Source of the DNA: Ciceribacter sp. T2.26MG-112.2
Lineage (GTDB): Bacteria > Pseudomonadota > Alphaproteobacteria > Rhizobiales > Rhizobiaceae
Length of the DNA: 64,000 nucleotides
Direction: 5' to 3'
Assembly (NCBI RefSeq): GCF_900492205.1
Contig: NZ_UEYQ01000001.1
Span: forward strand, 1-64,000
This document shows positions 18,254-26,614 of the stretch, one piece after another; within the stretch, counting starts at the first letter, position 1; every line of letters begins with the position of its first letter. The translations under genes were made by a program, and so were the position numbers. Under the pieces are notes generated by a model. That model was not told the DNA's origin and ran no database searches. It saw only the letters and a list, made by a program, of their open reading frames with translations.

Positions 18254-20494
18254 TCAAGCTACCAGTTTGAATTTCAGGGTTTCGATTTCATCGCTCAGCC
18301 TGTCGACGTCAGCGGGTGACGGCCTGACGCGGCGAAGCGCATGCGCCTTGTCGGCGATGTCGTTCAGGCCGACATTGACGGCTGCGCCCTTGATCGTGTG
18401 CAGGACACGATCGATCCTTTCGGGATCATGGTTGGCCAGCGCGACGTGCAGATCCTTGATCAGGGATGCCGCATCATCGAAGAAGGACTCGACCAGTTCG
18501 CGGAAGACGTCTTCGCCGAGCGCATCGACCAGTTCGGAATGCCGCGCCTCGTCAAGGCCCTCGATCGACAGGGCCGGCAGGTCGACGTCGTCGATGATGA
18601 TCGGTTCCGGCAGGCCTATATCGTCCTGCTCGGCGTCATCGTGCCCGGTGGCCGGGAATTGCGCGATCGACTGTATCACGTTGCGCAGCCTTTCCATTGT
18701 TATCGGCTTGGACTCGAAGCCGGCCATGCCCGCCTCGATGCAGCGTCGCCGGTCGTCGTCGGAGGCATTGGCGGTCATCGCGATGATCGGCGTGGTCGAG
18801 CACGCTCCGCCCTCGGCGATGATGCGGCGGGTCGCCTCGATGCCGTCCATCACCGGCATCTGCATGTCCATCAGAATCGTGTCGAAGGGCTGCTCCCTGG
18901 CGATCGAGACGGCTTCCGCGCCGTCCCTGGCCACCACGACCTCCTGGCCCAGGCGAGCGAGGAAACGGGTCGCGACAAGCTGGTTTACCCGATTGTCCTC
19001 GACCAGCAGGATCCTGAGGCGAGGCAAGGGCGCCTTGTCCTGCCCACCGGCCTGGCGTCGGACCTCGTCCTTGCCGACGGCGACGACCGCAAGCTCGAAC
19101 CAGAAGATGCTTCCGACGCCGACCGTGCTGCTCATGCCCAGCTCGCCGCCGAGCTTTTCGACGATCTGCTTGCAGATCGTCAGCCCAAGGCCGGTGCCGC
19201 CATACTTGCGGCTGATCGAGGCATCGACCTGCGAAAACGGCTTGAACAGCTTGGCAAGCCCCGCCTCGTCGATGCCGATACCGGTATCCTCGACCTCGAA
19301 ACGAAGCATCAGCTTGCCGTGCCGATAAAATTCGCGAAGACGCAAGGTCACCGTTCCCCTGGTGGTGAACTTGGCCGCGTTCGACAGGAGATTGAGCAGG
19401 ACCTGGCGCAGGCGCGTCGGATCGGTGCGCACATAGAGCGCGTCGAGGGAATAGGGGATGTCGAGGACGATCGAATTGCCGTGGTCGTCGGCCCGGCCGC
19501 GAATGATGCTGACGGTGGTCTCCGACAGGGCGCGGATGTCGACGGCACGCTCCTCGAGCTCGAGCTTGCCGTGCTCGATCTTGGAATAGTCGAGGATCTC
19601 GTTGATGACTTCCAGCAACGCCTCGCCGGAGGAGCGAATGGTCTTGACGCTGGACAGCGCATCTTCCGGAAGCTCGGAGAATTCGAGGAGCTCCGACATG
19701 CCGAGAATGGCGTTGAGCGGCGTGCGGATCTCGTGGCCCATCGTCGCCATGAACTGCGACTTGGCGCGGTTGCCGGCATCCGCCGCCTCGTAGGCTTCCG
19801 TCAGGCGCTGGGCCATGCCCTCGAGTTCAAGCCCCGCCTTGCGCACCGACTTCAGCTGCCGGCGCAAGGTGACGACAAGGAACACGACCGAGACCATGAG
19901 CAAGGCCAGCATGATCGCCGAAGTCTTCTCGAGGTCGAGAATGGTGGCGCGCGCATCGGCCCGTTCGGCGCTCAGTTGCATATTGGTCTGAACGAGGAGG
20001 TCTTCGGTCAGCTTGACCAGGCCCGCCAGCGCAAGGTCGAGCTTTTCCAGTTCGGCGGCATTCGGAATGGTGCCCTCGGCGTAGCGGTCAAAAGCCGGCT
20101 GGATAGCGGCAGCCGTCGTCTCGATCTCGCCGAGCAAGCGCAGGATCTTGGGATCCTCGGTGAAATAGCTGCTGAACTTCGATTCCTTCACCACCTGCAC
20201 GCGCGAATGGAGAATGTCATAGCGCAGCGAGAGTTCGTCGATGAGGACCTTGCTCGGCGACTGACGGCGCAGGTCGGCGAGGCTGTCGTCAAGGGTGCGC
20301 GCCTCGCGATCCAGCTGGTAGACCGACCACACGGCGTTCTCGCGAATGCCGTCCTGGAGGAATCGGAACTGGCGTGAAATGTCGACGAAGAGCATGATCA
20401 GCACCAGCAGAAGCACGGCCGACAGGATTTGCAGGATCAGGGTGGTGCTCCCTGCCTTGCGCATGATGTCGGCGGTTCTGCGGACGCGTGTCAC
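18254..20494 (-). CDS. Hybrid sensor histidine kinase (HisKA-HATPase-receiver-Hpt)
   Basis: 746 residues. Two membrane helices (about 16-36 and 195-212) enclose a helical periplasmic region of about 155 residues. Then come a dimerisation domain (MATMGHEIRTPLNAILGM), an ATPase domain (N-box LLSNAAKFTTRG, G-box EDTGIGIDEAG, KYGGTGLGLTICK), a receiver (ILLVEDNRVNQ, Asp in DTILMDMQMPVMDG) and a C-terminal Hpt (HTIKGAAVNVG). The layout predicts an internal phosphorelay. The start codon overlaps the stop of the periplasmic protein gene by 4 bp (ATGA), so the two are translationally coupled and may act together in sensing. Confidence 0.94.
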   Translation of the reverse strand: MTRVRRTADIMRKAGSTTLILQILSAVLLLVLIMLFVDISRQFRFLQDGIRENAVWSVYQLDREARTLDDSLADLRRQSPSKVLIDELSLRYDILHSRVQVVKESKFSSYFTEDPKILRLLGEIETTAAAIQPAFDRYAEGTIPNAAELEKLDLALAGLVKLTEDLLVQTNMQLSAERADARATILDLEKTSAIMLALLMVSVVFLVVTLRRQLKSVRKAGLELEGMAQRLTEAYEAADAGNRAKSQFMATMGHEIRTPLNAILGMSELLEFSELPEDALSSVKTIRSSGEALLEVINEILDYSKIEHGKLELEERAVDIRALSETTVSIIRGRADDHGNSIVLDIPYSLDALYVRTDPTRLRQVLLNLLSNAAKFTTRGTVTLRLREFYRHGKLMLRFEVEDTGIGIDEAGLAKLFKPFSQVDASISRKYGGTGLGLTICKQIVEKLGGELGMSSTVGVGSIFWFELAVVAVGKDEVRRQAGGQDKAPLPRLRILLVEDNRVNQLVATRFLARLGQEVVVARDGAEAVSIAREQPFDTILMDMQMPVMDGIEATRRIIAEGGACSTTPIIAMTANASDDDRRRCIEAGMAGFESKPITMERLRNVIQSIAQFPATGHDDAEQDDIGLPEPIIIDDVDLPALSIEGLDEARHSELVDALGEDVFRELVESFFDDAASLIKDLHVALANHDPERIDRVLHTIKGAAVNVGLNDIADKAHALRRVRPSPADVDRLSDEIETLKFKLVA

Positions 20495-20988
20495 CGAAGG
20501 ACCTCGATTTCCCCGATCTGCCAGACCGAACGCGCGAAGTATTTTTCGTTGTAGAGCGCCCGATCCTGGTCGAAGGGATAGACCAGCATGGATGGCCCCT
20601 TGGTCCGCACGGTCATGATCTTGCCGTCGAGCCGCGTGGCCAGGATGGTGTCGATGTCGCGGGCATCGGAAATAGGCAATTCCGCGGAATAGCCGTTGAG
20701 GGCGCGAATGATCAGACGGCTGCCGTCTGCGCCCGCGGCTTCAAGCACTTCGCGCAGGAAGGGACCGGAGAACTCGACTTCGCCTTGCGTCCACGGTGTC
20801 TCCATGGTCACGCGCCTCCCTTCAAGCCCTTCCAGCATGGAAAGGTCGAAGACCGCCGATCCGTCGCGATTGGGCTGCGCGACGGCGCCGCTGATCGTGA
20901 GGATGACAGGACCTTTCGGCACATCCAGTTCTGCGGCCGGGGCGGCGGCGAGCAGAGCGGCGAAAATGAAGGTGAGAGCGGATTTCAT
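20491..20988 (-). CDS. Periplasmic molybdopterin-fold protein without the Mo-ligand cysteine
   Basis: 165 residues with an N-terminal signal peptide (KSALTFIFAALLAAAPAAE) followed by an oxidoreductase molybdopterin-binding (SUOX/YedY-like) fold: VILTISGAVAQ, then TPWTQGEVEFSGPFLREVLEAAG and KGPSMLVYPFD. It contains no cysteine at all, so it cannot supply the Cys that ligates molybdenum in sulfite oxidase or YedY. It may bind a ligand without catalysis. It overlaps the hybrid kinase gene by 4 bp, which suggests a role as periplasmic partner of that sensor. The fold call rests on recognised sequence pattern. Confidence 0.75.
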   Translation of the reverse strand: MKSALTFIFAALLAAAPAAELDVPKGPVILTISGAVAQPNRDGSAVFDLSMLEGLEGRRVTMETPWTQGEVEFSGPFLREVLEAAGADGSRLIIRALNGYSAELPISDARDIDTILATRLDGKIMTVRTKGPSMLVYPFDQDRALYNEKYFARSVWQIGEIEVLR

Positions 20989-21015
20989 GCGTGCACTCGT
21001 CAGGAACGATCGGTC

Positions 21016-21408
21016 TCAGATGGCCAAGGCCGCGGGATCCGTGCGGTGTCCCAGACAGGACGAAATCAGCGAGCGAAAGGCGACGGCCTCCACCGGCTTG
21101 GTGAGGAAGTCGGTCACGCCCCCTTGCCGCGCGGCTTCGCGCAGGCCCGGCTCTTGATCGGCGGTGACCATGACGACGGGAACTTCATCGTAACGGGAGG
21201 TCATACGGATCGCCTTGACGAACTGGAGACCGCTCATTCCGGGAAGGATGTGGTCGACGATCAGCATGGCGAAAAGCCTGTTGTGGCACATCGTCAGCGC
21301 CTTGCCCGCGTCCGGCTCGATGACGATTTCCTCGTCGGTCACCTTTCTGGCAAGGTGCTTCAGGATCATCGCATTGGTCGGATTGTCTTCCACGATCAAA
21401 ATGGCCAT
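21016..21408 (-). CDS. Single-domain response regulator (CheY/DivK-like)
   Basis: 130 residues, a receiver domain only: ILIVEDNPTNAM, phospho-acceptor Asp in MLIVDHILPGMSG, Thr in VVMVTADQE and Lys in FLTKPVEAV. The ATG at 21408 has AGGGA upstream. It starts the operon receiver/periplasmic protein/hybrid kinase/HD-GYP. With no output domain it could be a phosphate sink, a shuttle to Hpt, or act by protein binding, as DivK does. A TTAA-N7-TTAA sequence 104 bp upstream suggests CtrA control. Confidence 0.88.
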   Translation of the reverse strand: MAILIVEDNPTNAMILKHLARKVTDEEIVIEPDAGKALTMCHNRLFAMLIVDHILPGMSGLQFVKAIRMTSRYDEVPVVMVTADQEPGLREAARQGGVTDFLTKPVEAVAFRSLISSCLGHRTDPAALAI

Positions 21409-21511
21409 GCCCGCTTCCCTTCGCTGCAAACCGCCTACCCTTAGGCGATCTCTAGCAAAGGGAGGCTGCGATAGGCTGAACCATTTTGAATCAATTTTAC
21501 CGATTGCTACT

Positions 21512-21526
21512 TTAAGTCGGCCTTAA
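21512..21526. promoter_or_regulatory. CtrA-type binding site
   Basis: TTAA-GTCGGCC-TTAA matches the full CtrA consensus TTAA-N7-TTAA. It lies in the 200-bp gap upstream of the receiver gene and downstream of the Crp-family gene, so it can only regulate the receiver/kinase operon. A single perfect site can arise by chance in AT-rich spacer; the location is what makes it notable. Confidence 0.55.
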
Positions 21527-21608
21527 TCAATTAGCGGCGACTAAAGCGCAAGGCGGAGGCCCGCGGGTCGGCAAGCGTCTTTCCCGTGCGGCTATCGGGA
21601 CCCGTCGA

Positions 21609-22343
21609 TCAACCCTCGAGAGCGCGGGAAATGCGCCGGGAAAGCTCGACGGGATTCTTCAAGATGATGGCGCGGCTGGTCCGCTCGATCACCTGTTCGC
21701 GGATCAGGCGCGACATCTCGCGCGAAACGGTTTCCCGGCTCGAACCGATGTGCTCGGCGAGTTCGGCATGAACCATGGGCGGAGAGATGATGCGCTCGCG
21801 CCCGCCATCGCCGCGCAGGCGCGAAAGACGCAGCAGCGCATTGTAGAGGCGGTGCTTGGTGTCGAGAAAGGAAAGCTCCGAGATCCGCTCGTTCATCGCC
21901 CGTATGCGCCGCGACAGGAGTTGCATCAACCCCAGGCACACGTCCCGATGCGCCTCGAGAACATCGTGAAAGACGGCATAGGGGATGACGGTGACAACGG
22001 CGTCCGTGACCGCCATGAGGCTTGCCGAACGGGACAGACCGTCAATCGCCGACAGTTCGCCCAAGAGGTCCCCGCGGCGAAAGGTTCCAAGGATCGCCTC
22101 CTTGCCCACGGTGAAGCGCAGGACAGCGCGGATTTCCCCGCTCTGCACGACGAAGACGTCCTTGGACAGGTCCTCGAAGTCGACTAGACTTTCGCCCGCG
22201 CATAGATTTCTGGTATGGCAACGCGACAGCAGTTCATTGTCTTCCTCGGCCGTCAGGCTGGCAAATATTGCGGTGCCCCGCAGCGTGGAAAGACAGGGCA
22301 CGTTATTCGGCGGAATGGCTCCCACGATCAGATTATCTTCCAT
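21609..22343 (-). CDS. Crp/Fnr-family transcriptional regulator
   Basis: About 244 residues. A cyclic-nucleotide-binding-like domain (residues 15-140: SKDVFVVQSGEIRAVLRF, RGDLLGELSAIDG) is followed by a winged helix with the Crp recognition helix (HAELAEHIGSSRETVSREMSRL). It lacks the four-cysteine Fnr iron-sulfur motif, so a nucleotide or other ligand is more likely than direct oxygen sensing. Start choice is unsure: the ATG at 22343 has a purine-rich leader; GTG 22370 and ATG 22364 are also in frame. It is separated by 200 bp from the downstream signalling operon. Target genes are unknown. Confidence 0.85.
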   Translation of the reverse strand: MEDNLIVGAIPPNNVPCLSTLRGTAIFASLTAEEDNELLSRCHTRNLCAGESLVDFEDLSKDVFVVQSGEIRAVLRFTVGKEAILGTFRRGDLLGELSAIDGLSRSASLMAVTDAVVTVIPYAVFHDVLEAHRDVCLGLMQLLSRRIRAMNERISELSFLDTKHRLYNALLRLSRLRGDGGRERIISPPMVHAELAEHIGSSRETVSREMSRLIREQVIERTSRAIILKNPVELSRRISRALEG

Positions 22344-22485
22344 TTTTCTTGTTCTTGCAGCCATGAGCACGAGATGAACACGGTGCTTCTTATGCCTCTG
22401 GACACCGGAAGCGCAAGAAGGGCCCGCCGAAGAAACGGTCGATGTATTACCAGGAGGTTAATTTCGACAGCCGGAGCCTAGCCCA

Positions 22486-23526
22486 TTAACCAATCGACCC
22501 CGCCGAGGGGCCCCAGACGTCGGTGAGGGCAAAGCCGTCGGCCAGAGGGTCGAAGGGGTCGAGCGCCACCTGGTGCAGGCCGAACGTGAAGCCGCGGCCG
22601 CTGATCGTCGGGATGACGGCGGGACGGCCGGCGACCTCGGTCAACTCCTTCAGCCCCACCTCGAATTCCGAACCGATGATCGAGCGGGATTTCAGCACAT
22701 CGCCGACCTTGACCTTGCCGCGCGCATGGAGCGTCGCAAGATTGGCGGAATTGCCGGTGCCGCAGGGCGAGCGGTCGACACGGCCGGGCCACATCGTCGT
22801 GCAGGTGCGGATCGCGCTGTCCGGATCGACATCACGGAACATGACATAGGCGACGCCGGAGATTGCCGGGATGTCCGGATGGACGACGGGAATGCACCGG
22901 TTGATCTCCTCTTTCAGGATCATGCCCGCCTCGACCAGGCCGCGGGCATTGGCCTTGTCGATGGTGAGGCCGATCTGGCCGACATCGACCAGCGCATAGA
23001 AGATGCCGCCATAGCTGAGGTCAAAGCTTATGCGGCCCCATTGCTCGGTCTCGAGGCTGACGTCCAGTTCATGAACGAAGGACGGCACCATGGTGAGCTT
23101 GACCCGCTCGCAACGGCCGTCGCGGCAGGTCGCGGTTGCCGTCACGAGGCCGGCCGCCGTGTCGAGCACCACCGTCGTTTCCGGCTCGGTCATCTCGACG
23201 ATGCCGCTTTCGAGCAGGGCCGTGGTGATGCAGATCGAATTCGATCCCGAACTGGCATGGGCCTGGTCCGGCTGGAGGATGACGAAACCGGCATCGGCCT
23301 TGGGATTCTTGGCCGGCAGCAGCAGGTTGACCGAGCCGATCGGCGCACCGCGCGGTTCGAGCACGAGAAAGCGGCGCAGTTCCTGGCCCTTCGGGTCGTT
23401 GTTCAGCCAATGCAGTTGTTCGGCGATCGTCTCGCCGGGGATCTTCGGCACGCCGCCGACCGCCACCTTGCCGATCTCGCCCTCGCAATGAACGTCGATC
23501 AGTTGCAGCGTACGCTTCCATCTCAT
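22486..23526 (-). CDS. Proline racemase-family enzyme, likely trans-3-hydroxy-L-proline dehydratase
   Basis: 346 residues of the proline racemase fold. The first catalytic position, Cys in racemases and 4-hydroxyproline epimerases, is Ser93 here (ASSGSNSICI); the second catalytic Cys is kept (DRSPCGTGNSANL). A Ser or Thr at the first position is typical of trans-3-hydroxy-L-proline dehydratases, which form pyrroline-2-carboxylate, and of some dual-function members. The ATG at 23526 has GGAG seven bases upstream. It is the last gene of the pxpB-pxpC operon (16-bp gap), an unusual partnership linking hydroxyproline chemistry to the pxp/biotin module. Confidence 0.82.
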   Translation of the reverse strand: MRWKRTLQLIDVHCEGEIGKVAVGGVPKIPGETIAEQLHWLNNDPKGQELRRFLVLEPRGAPIGSVNLLLPAKNPKADAGFVILQPDQAHASSGSNSICITTALLESGIVEMTEPETTVVLDTAAGLVTATATCRDGRCERVKLTMVPSFVHELDVSLETEQWGRISFDLSYGGIFYALVDVGQIGLTIDKANARGLVEAGMILKEEINRCIPVVHPDIPAISGVAYVMFRDVDPDSAIRTCTTMWPGRVDRSPCGTGNSANLATLHARGKVKVGDVLKSRSIIGSEFEVGLKELTEVAGRPAVIPTISGRGFTFGLHQVALDPFDPLADGFALTDVWGPSAGSIG

Positions 23527-23542
23527 GGTCTTGCTCCGTCCG

Positions 23543-24568
23543 TCAGGAATTCGTGTCACGACGCGACAGCGCCGCCAGAAGTTCGGGGTTTGCCGCATCC
23601 TTGCGGGCGAGTGCGGCAAAGGCGGCGGCGCGGTCGATCAGGACACGTTGCGCGCGCAGGGCGGCGACCGCCTGCCTCCTGTCCACCCTGGCAAAACGCA
23701 GGCGGCTGCCGACCGGGGCCTGGCCGAGCCGCCAGAGATCGGCCTCGATCACATGGGCGATCTTCGGATATCCGCCGCAGGTATTGGCCTCGGCCAGCTG
23801 GATGATCGGCTGGCCGGACGGCGGCACCTGTACGGTGCCGGGCATGATGCCGTGCGAATGCAGTTCGAGCTTTTGCCGGAGCGTCAGTTGGGGGCCGGAC
23901 AGGCGATAGCCCTGGCGATTGGCATCCTCGGAGACCTGCCATGCGGCGGCTTCCAAGGCATCGACCGCCGCCTGATCGAAGACGTCATACTCCGCACCCG
24001 GCAAGACGCGAATGGGAACCTCCTCCCCGATGTCGGCGGCACCACGGCCGATCGTCTCGGGATCGAGCCCGAAACCCGCCGGCAGGTCGCCGAGCGCGGC
24101 CGGCGCAAAGCCTGCCTCCAGCCGGTCGCCGCGGCGCAAGCCCCTGCCCTTCAGCCCGCCCCAGCGGCTCTTGAGGTCGGTGGAGGCCGAACCGAGCACG
24201 GGGGGAACGATCAGACCGCCGGCAATGGCGAGATAGGCGCGGGCACCGCGACGCGGCAGACCCAGTTCGAGAATATCGCCGGCACTTACGGGCAGCGCCC
24301 ACCAGGATGGATAGCGAATACCGCCCAGCGTGACCGGCAGATCCGCACCGGTCACCGCCGCCAGCCCAGCCCGATCGAAGCGCAACCGGAAAGGAAAGAT
24401 CGCTACCTCTATGGCGGCCGCGTTCGGATCATTGCCGACCAGCCGGTTGGCGAGCTCCAGCGCCGGTGCATCCATCGCACCGGAGCGTGAAACGCCGGCG
24501 TCCAGATAGCCGAAGCGGCCGAGGTCCTGCACGCAATTGGCCGCGCCCGTCGTCAGGATCTCGATCAT
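23543..24568 (-). CDS. pxpC: 5-oxoprolinase subunit C homologue (KipA/AHS2, biotin-dependent carboxyltransferase family)
   Basis: 341 residues of the AHS2/KipA family, homologous to half of the carboxyltransferase domain of urea carboxylase. Visible blocks: QDLGRFGYLDAGVSRSGAMD at the N-terminus, NRLVGNDPNAAAIEV, the long central part, and EANTCGGYPKIAHVIEADL near residue 270. It forms a complex with PxpB, which overlaps it by 4 bp. In the known system PxpABC cleave 5-oxoproline with ATP. Here a biotin carboxylase and carrier are encoded divergently, so a genuine biotin-dependent carboxyl transfer is also possible. Confidence 0.87.
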   Translation of the reverse strand: MIEILTTGAANCVQDLGRFGYLDAGVSRSGAMDAPALELANRLVGNDPNAAAIEVAIFPFRLRFDRAGLAAVTGADLPVTLGGIRYPSWWALPVSAGDILELGLPRRGARAYLAIAGGLIVPPVLGSASTDLKSRWGGLKGRGLRRGDRLEAGFAPAALGDLPAGFGLDPETIGRGAADIGEEVPIRVLPGAEYDVFDQAAVDALEAAAWQVSEDANRQGYRLSGPQLTLRQKLELHSHGIMPGTVQVPPSGQPIIQLAEANTCGGYPKIAHVIEADLWRLGQAPVGSRLRFARVDRRQAVAALRAQRVLIDRAAAFAALARKDAANPELLAALSRRDTNS

Positions 24569-25230
24569 GCGCGGATCTCCTTGACGACAAAACGGATACG
24601 GTCCCCGGCGCGAAGGGCGGCAGGCGGCTCGCGCAGCGGATCGAACAGGTGAAAATCGGTATGGCCGAGAATATGCCAGCCGGAAGGGGCGGTGAGCGGC
24701 ATGATGCCGGCCTGGGCGCCGCCAATGATGACCGAGCCCTCCGGCACACCCATGCGCGGCACCGCCCGCCGGGGCAGCGCCAATCGAGGGTCGAGCCCGG
24801 AAAGATAGACGAAACCGGGCATGGCTCCAACAGCGGCGACCGAATAGACGGGTGCCGTGTGCAGCGCGACAAGGCGCTCGATCGTCAGGCCTTTTTCCTG
24901 GGCAACCTCGGAGAGATCGCTCCCTTCATTGCCGTAGACGACCGGAATGTCGAGCAGGCGACCGGCCGCCGGTGCGGCAACCGTCTTCGTCCATTCGGCA
25001 AGAAGATGGGCTTCGAGACTGTCCGGATCGAGGCCAAGCGGGTCGAACACGACAATCAGATTGTTCATGCCGGGCGCCACCTCGCGGACGCCGGGTAGTG
25101 TCCTCAGCACATCGGCGAACACCCAGATGCGCTCCTGCAGCGAAGGATCGAAAACCGGGCCGGCGACATCGAAAAGAAGGGCTCCCGCCCCTTCAGCACT
25201 AACCTTCGGATTGTCGCCGTCTTGCCGCAT
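24565..25230 (-). CDS. pxpB: 5-oxoprolinase subunit B homologue (KipI/AHS1)
   Basis: 221 residues of the AHS1/KipI family, the other half of the urea-carboxylase-type carboxyltransferase. Family blocks include LLDIPVVYGNEGSDLSEVA, HTAPVYSVAAVGAMPGFVYL (the conserved GF-Y-L motif) and PEGSVIIGGAQAGIMPLTAP followed by SGWHILGHT. The stop overlaps the pxpC start (ATGA), implying coupled translation and a stoichiometric complex. It is the first gene of the minus-strand operon, 143 bp from divergent pxpA. The ATG at 25230 has a purine-rich AAGGCGGGG upstream. Confidence 0.87.
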   Translation of the reverse strand: MRQDGDNPKVSAEGAGALLFDVAGPVFDPSLQERIWVFADVLRTLPGVREVAPGMNNLIVVFDPLGLDPDSLEAHLLAEWTKTVAAPAAGRLLDIPVVYGNEGSDLSEVAQEKGLTIERLVALHTAPVYSVAAVGAMPGFVYLSGLDPRLALPRRAVPRMGVPEGSVIIGGAQAGIMPLTAPSGWHILGHTDFHLFDPLREPPAALRAGDRIRFVVKEIRA

Positions 25231-25260
25231 GCCCCGCCTTCATCCCTGTCCTTCGCGTCG

Positions 25261-25270
25261 TGATATATCA
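25261..25270. promoter_or_regulatory. Palindromic site between pxpB and pxpA
   Basis: TGATATATCA is a perfect 10-bp palindrome in the divergent promoter region, 30 bp upstream of pxpB. Such sites are typical of GntR-family operators; no matching regulator is encoded in the window. Confidence 0.4.
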
Positions 25271-25279
25271 GAATGTGGT

Positions 25280-25308
25280 GGAGACCCAAAGCATTTCTTG
25301 GGCTCTCC
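25280..25308. promoter_or_regulatory. Inverted repeat between pxpB and pxpA
   Basis: GGAGACCCAA and TTGGGCTCTCC form a nearly perfect inverted repeat (one extra C) around an 8-nt centre, mid-way between the two divergent operons. It could be an operator for both directions or a hairpin in one leader. Confidence 0.45.
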
Positions 25309-25373
25309 ATTGTGCTTCGGCGCCGGCTCGACCTACTATTCGTAAGAACCGAAGCATCAGGAGCGTAAGCGGC

Positions 25374-26138
25374 ATGGCACTCAGCGTCGATCTCAATTCC
25401 GACATGGGCGAAGGCTTCGGCGCCTATCGCATGGGCGACGACGAGGCGATGCTGTCGATCGTCAGTTCGGCCAATATTGCCTGCGGCATGCATGCCGGCG
25501 ATCCCGACATCATGGCTTCGACCTTTGCCATCGCCAGGTCCAAGGGCGTGGCTGTCGGCGCCCATCCCGGCTTTCCCGACCTCTGGGGCTTCGGGCGGCG
25601 CAACATTCCCTTCTCCGCCGGCGAGATCGAGCGGCTGGTCGCCTATCAGATCGGTGCCGCGCAGGCGCTTTCGATCTATGCCGGCCATCCGATCACCCAT
25701 GTCAAGGCGCATGGCGCGCTCGGCAACCTCACCCAGCAGGACGAAAGCGTGGCGCGCGCGGTCAACAATGCCATCAAGGCGGTCGATCCGTCGCTCGTCT
25801 GCCTGACCATCGCGCTTGGCCACCAGGAGCGGCTGGCGCGCGAGATGGGGCTGACCTGCCGCTCCGAGATCTTCGCCGACCGTGCCTATACCGACGAGGG
25901 CTTTCTCGTGCATCGCAGCCAACCCGGTGCCGTGATCCACGACGCGCAGGCCGCAGCGGAGCGGGTGGTGCGCATGGTGAAGAACGGCGCGATCGAGACC
26001 GTGACCGGCCGAACGATCGTCACGCCGGTCGATTCGATCTGCGTCCACAGCGATACGCCGTCCGCCGTTTCCATCGCCCGGACCATCCGCGAGACCCTTG
26101 AATCGCAAGGGATCGCGATTGCCAATTTCCTGCGCTGA
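25374..26138 (+). CDS. pxpA: 5-oxoprolinase subunit A homologue (LamB/YcsF family)
   Basis: 254 residues of the LamB/YcsF family. It opens with the hallmark SVDLNSDMGEGFGAY and carries ANIACGMHAGDPDIM, VGAHPGFPDLWGFGRR and HVKAHGALGN, which supply Asp/His residues expected to bind metal or substrate. In PxpABC it is the hydrolase-like subunit that opens the 5-oxoproline ring with ATP. The ATG at 25374 has AGGAG upstream. It starts the plus-strand operon pxpA/carrier/carboxylase/degenerate carrier. Confidence 0.88.
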   Translation: MALSVDLNSDMGEGFGAYRMGDDEAMLSIVSSANIACGMHAGDPDIMASTFAIARSKGVAVGAHPGFPDLWGFGRRNIPFSAGEIERLVAYQIGAAQALSIYAGHPITHVKAHGALGNLTQQDESVARAVNNAIKAVDPSLVCLTIALGHQERLAREMGLTCRSEIFADRAYTDEGFLVHRSQPGAVIHDAQAAAERVVRMVKNGAIETVTGRTIVTPVDSICVHSDTPSAVSIARTIRETLESQGIAIANFLR

Positions 26139-26148
26139 AGGGGACGAC

Positions 26149-26610
26149 ATGGATCTCGCGACGATCGAGCGACTGATGCAGATGCTGGAGAATTCCACGC
26201 TCAACGAGCTGGAGGTGAGCGAGAACGGCATGCGCATCCGCCTGGCCAAGACCGCGACCCGCAATGGTGGCGCCCCGCCCTCGCCGTCGCTGCGGCGCGA
26301 CACGCCGGAGGCCATGGCGGCGGCGGAGATCGCAGCCTTGATGGCGCTGCCGGAAATTGCCGAGACGGATGAAGCGGTGATCGTGGCCGGCCTGTCGGGC
26401 ACCTTCTACCGCGCGCCCGCGCCCGGCGCCGAGCCCTATGCGCAGGAAGGGGACCTGATCGAGGAGGGCCAGACGCTTGCGCTCATCGAGGCGATGAAGA
26501 TGCTCAATCCGGTCGAGGCAACCCGCGGCGGCCGTATCGCGGCCATTCTGGTCGGCGACGGCGAGCCGGTGACGCCCGGCATGCCGCTGATCCTCCTCGC
26601 GCGGGATTGA
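26149..26610 (+). CDS. Biotin carboxyl carrier protein (AccB-like)
   Basis: 153 residues: an N-terminal helical region ([20 protein letters not shown]), a linker, and a C-terminal biotinyl domain with [17 protein letters not shown] and the biotinylation motif EAMKMLN near residue 122. The protruding-thumb segment [14 protein letters not shown] is typical of AccB of acetyl-CoA carboxylase. Its location 10 bp after pxpA and 4 bp before a biotin carboxylase gene argues for a dedicated carrier distinct from housekeeping accB. The ATG at 26149 has AGGGGA upstream. Confidence 0.88.
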   Translation: MDLATIERLMQMLENSTLNELEVSENGMRIRLAKTATRNGGAPPSPSLRRDTPEAMAAAEIAALMALPEIAETDEAVIVAGLSGTFYRAPAPGAEPYAQEGDLIEEGQTLALIEAMKMLNPVEATRGGRIAAILVGDGEPVTPGMPLILLARD

Positions 26611-26614
26611 GCCT

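Noticed and set aside
18341..20377. A 678-codon open frame on the plus strand opposite the hybrid kinase
   Set aside because: Mirror frame of a clear kinase gene; no ribosome-binding site or domain signature.
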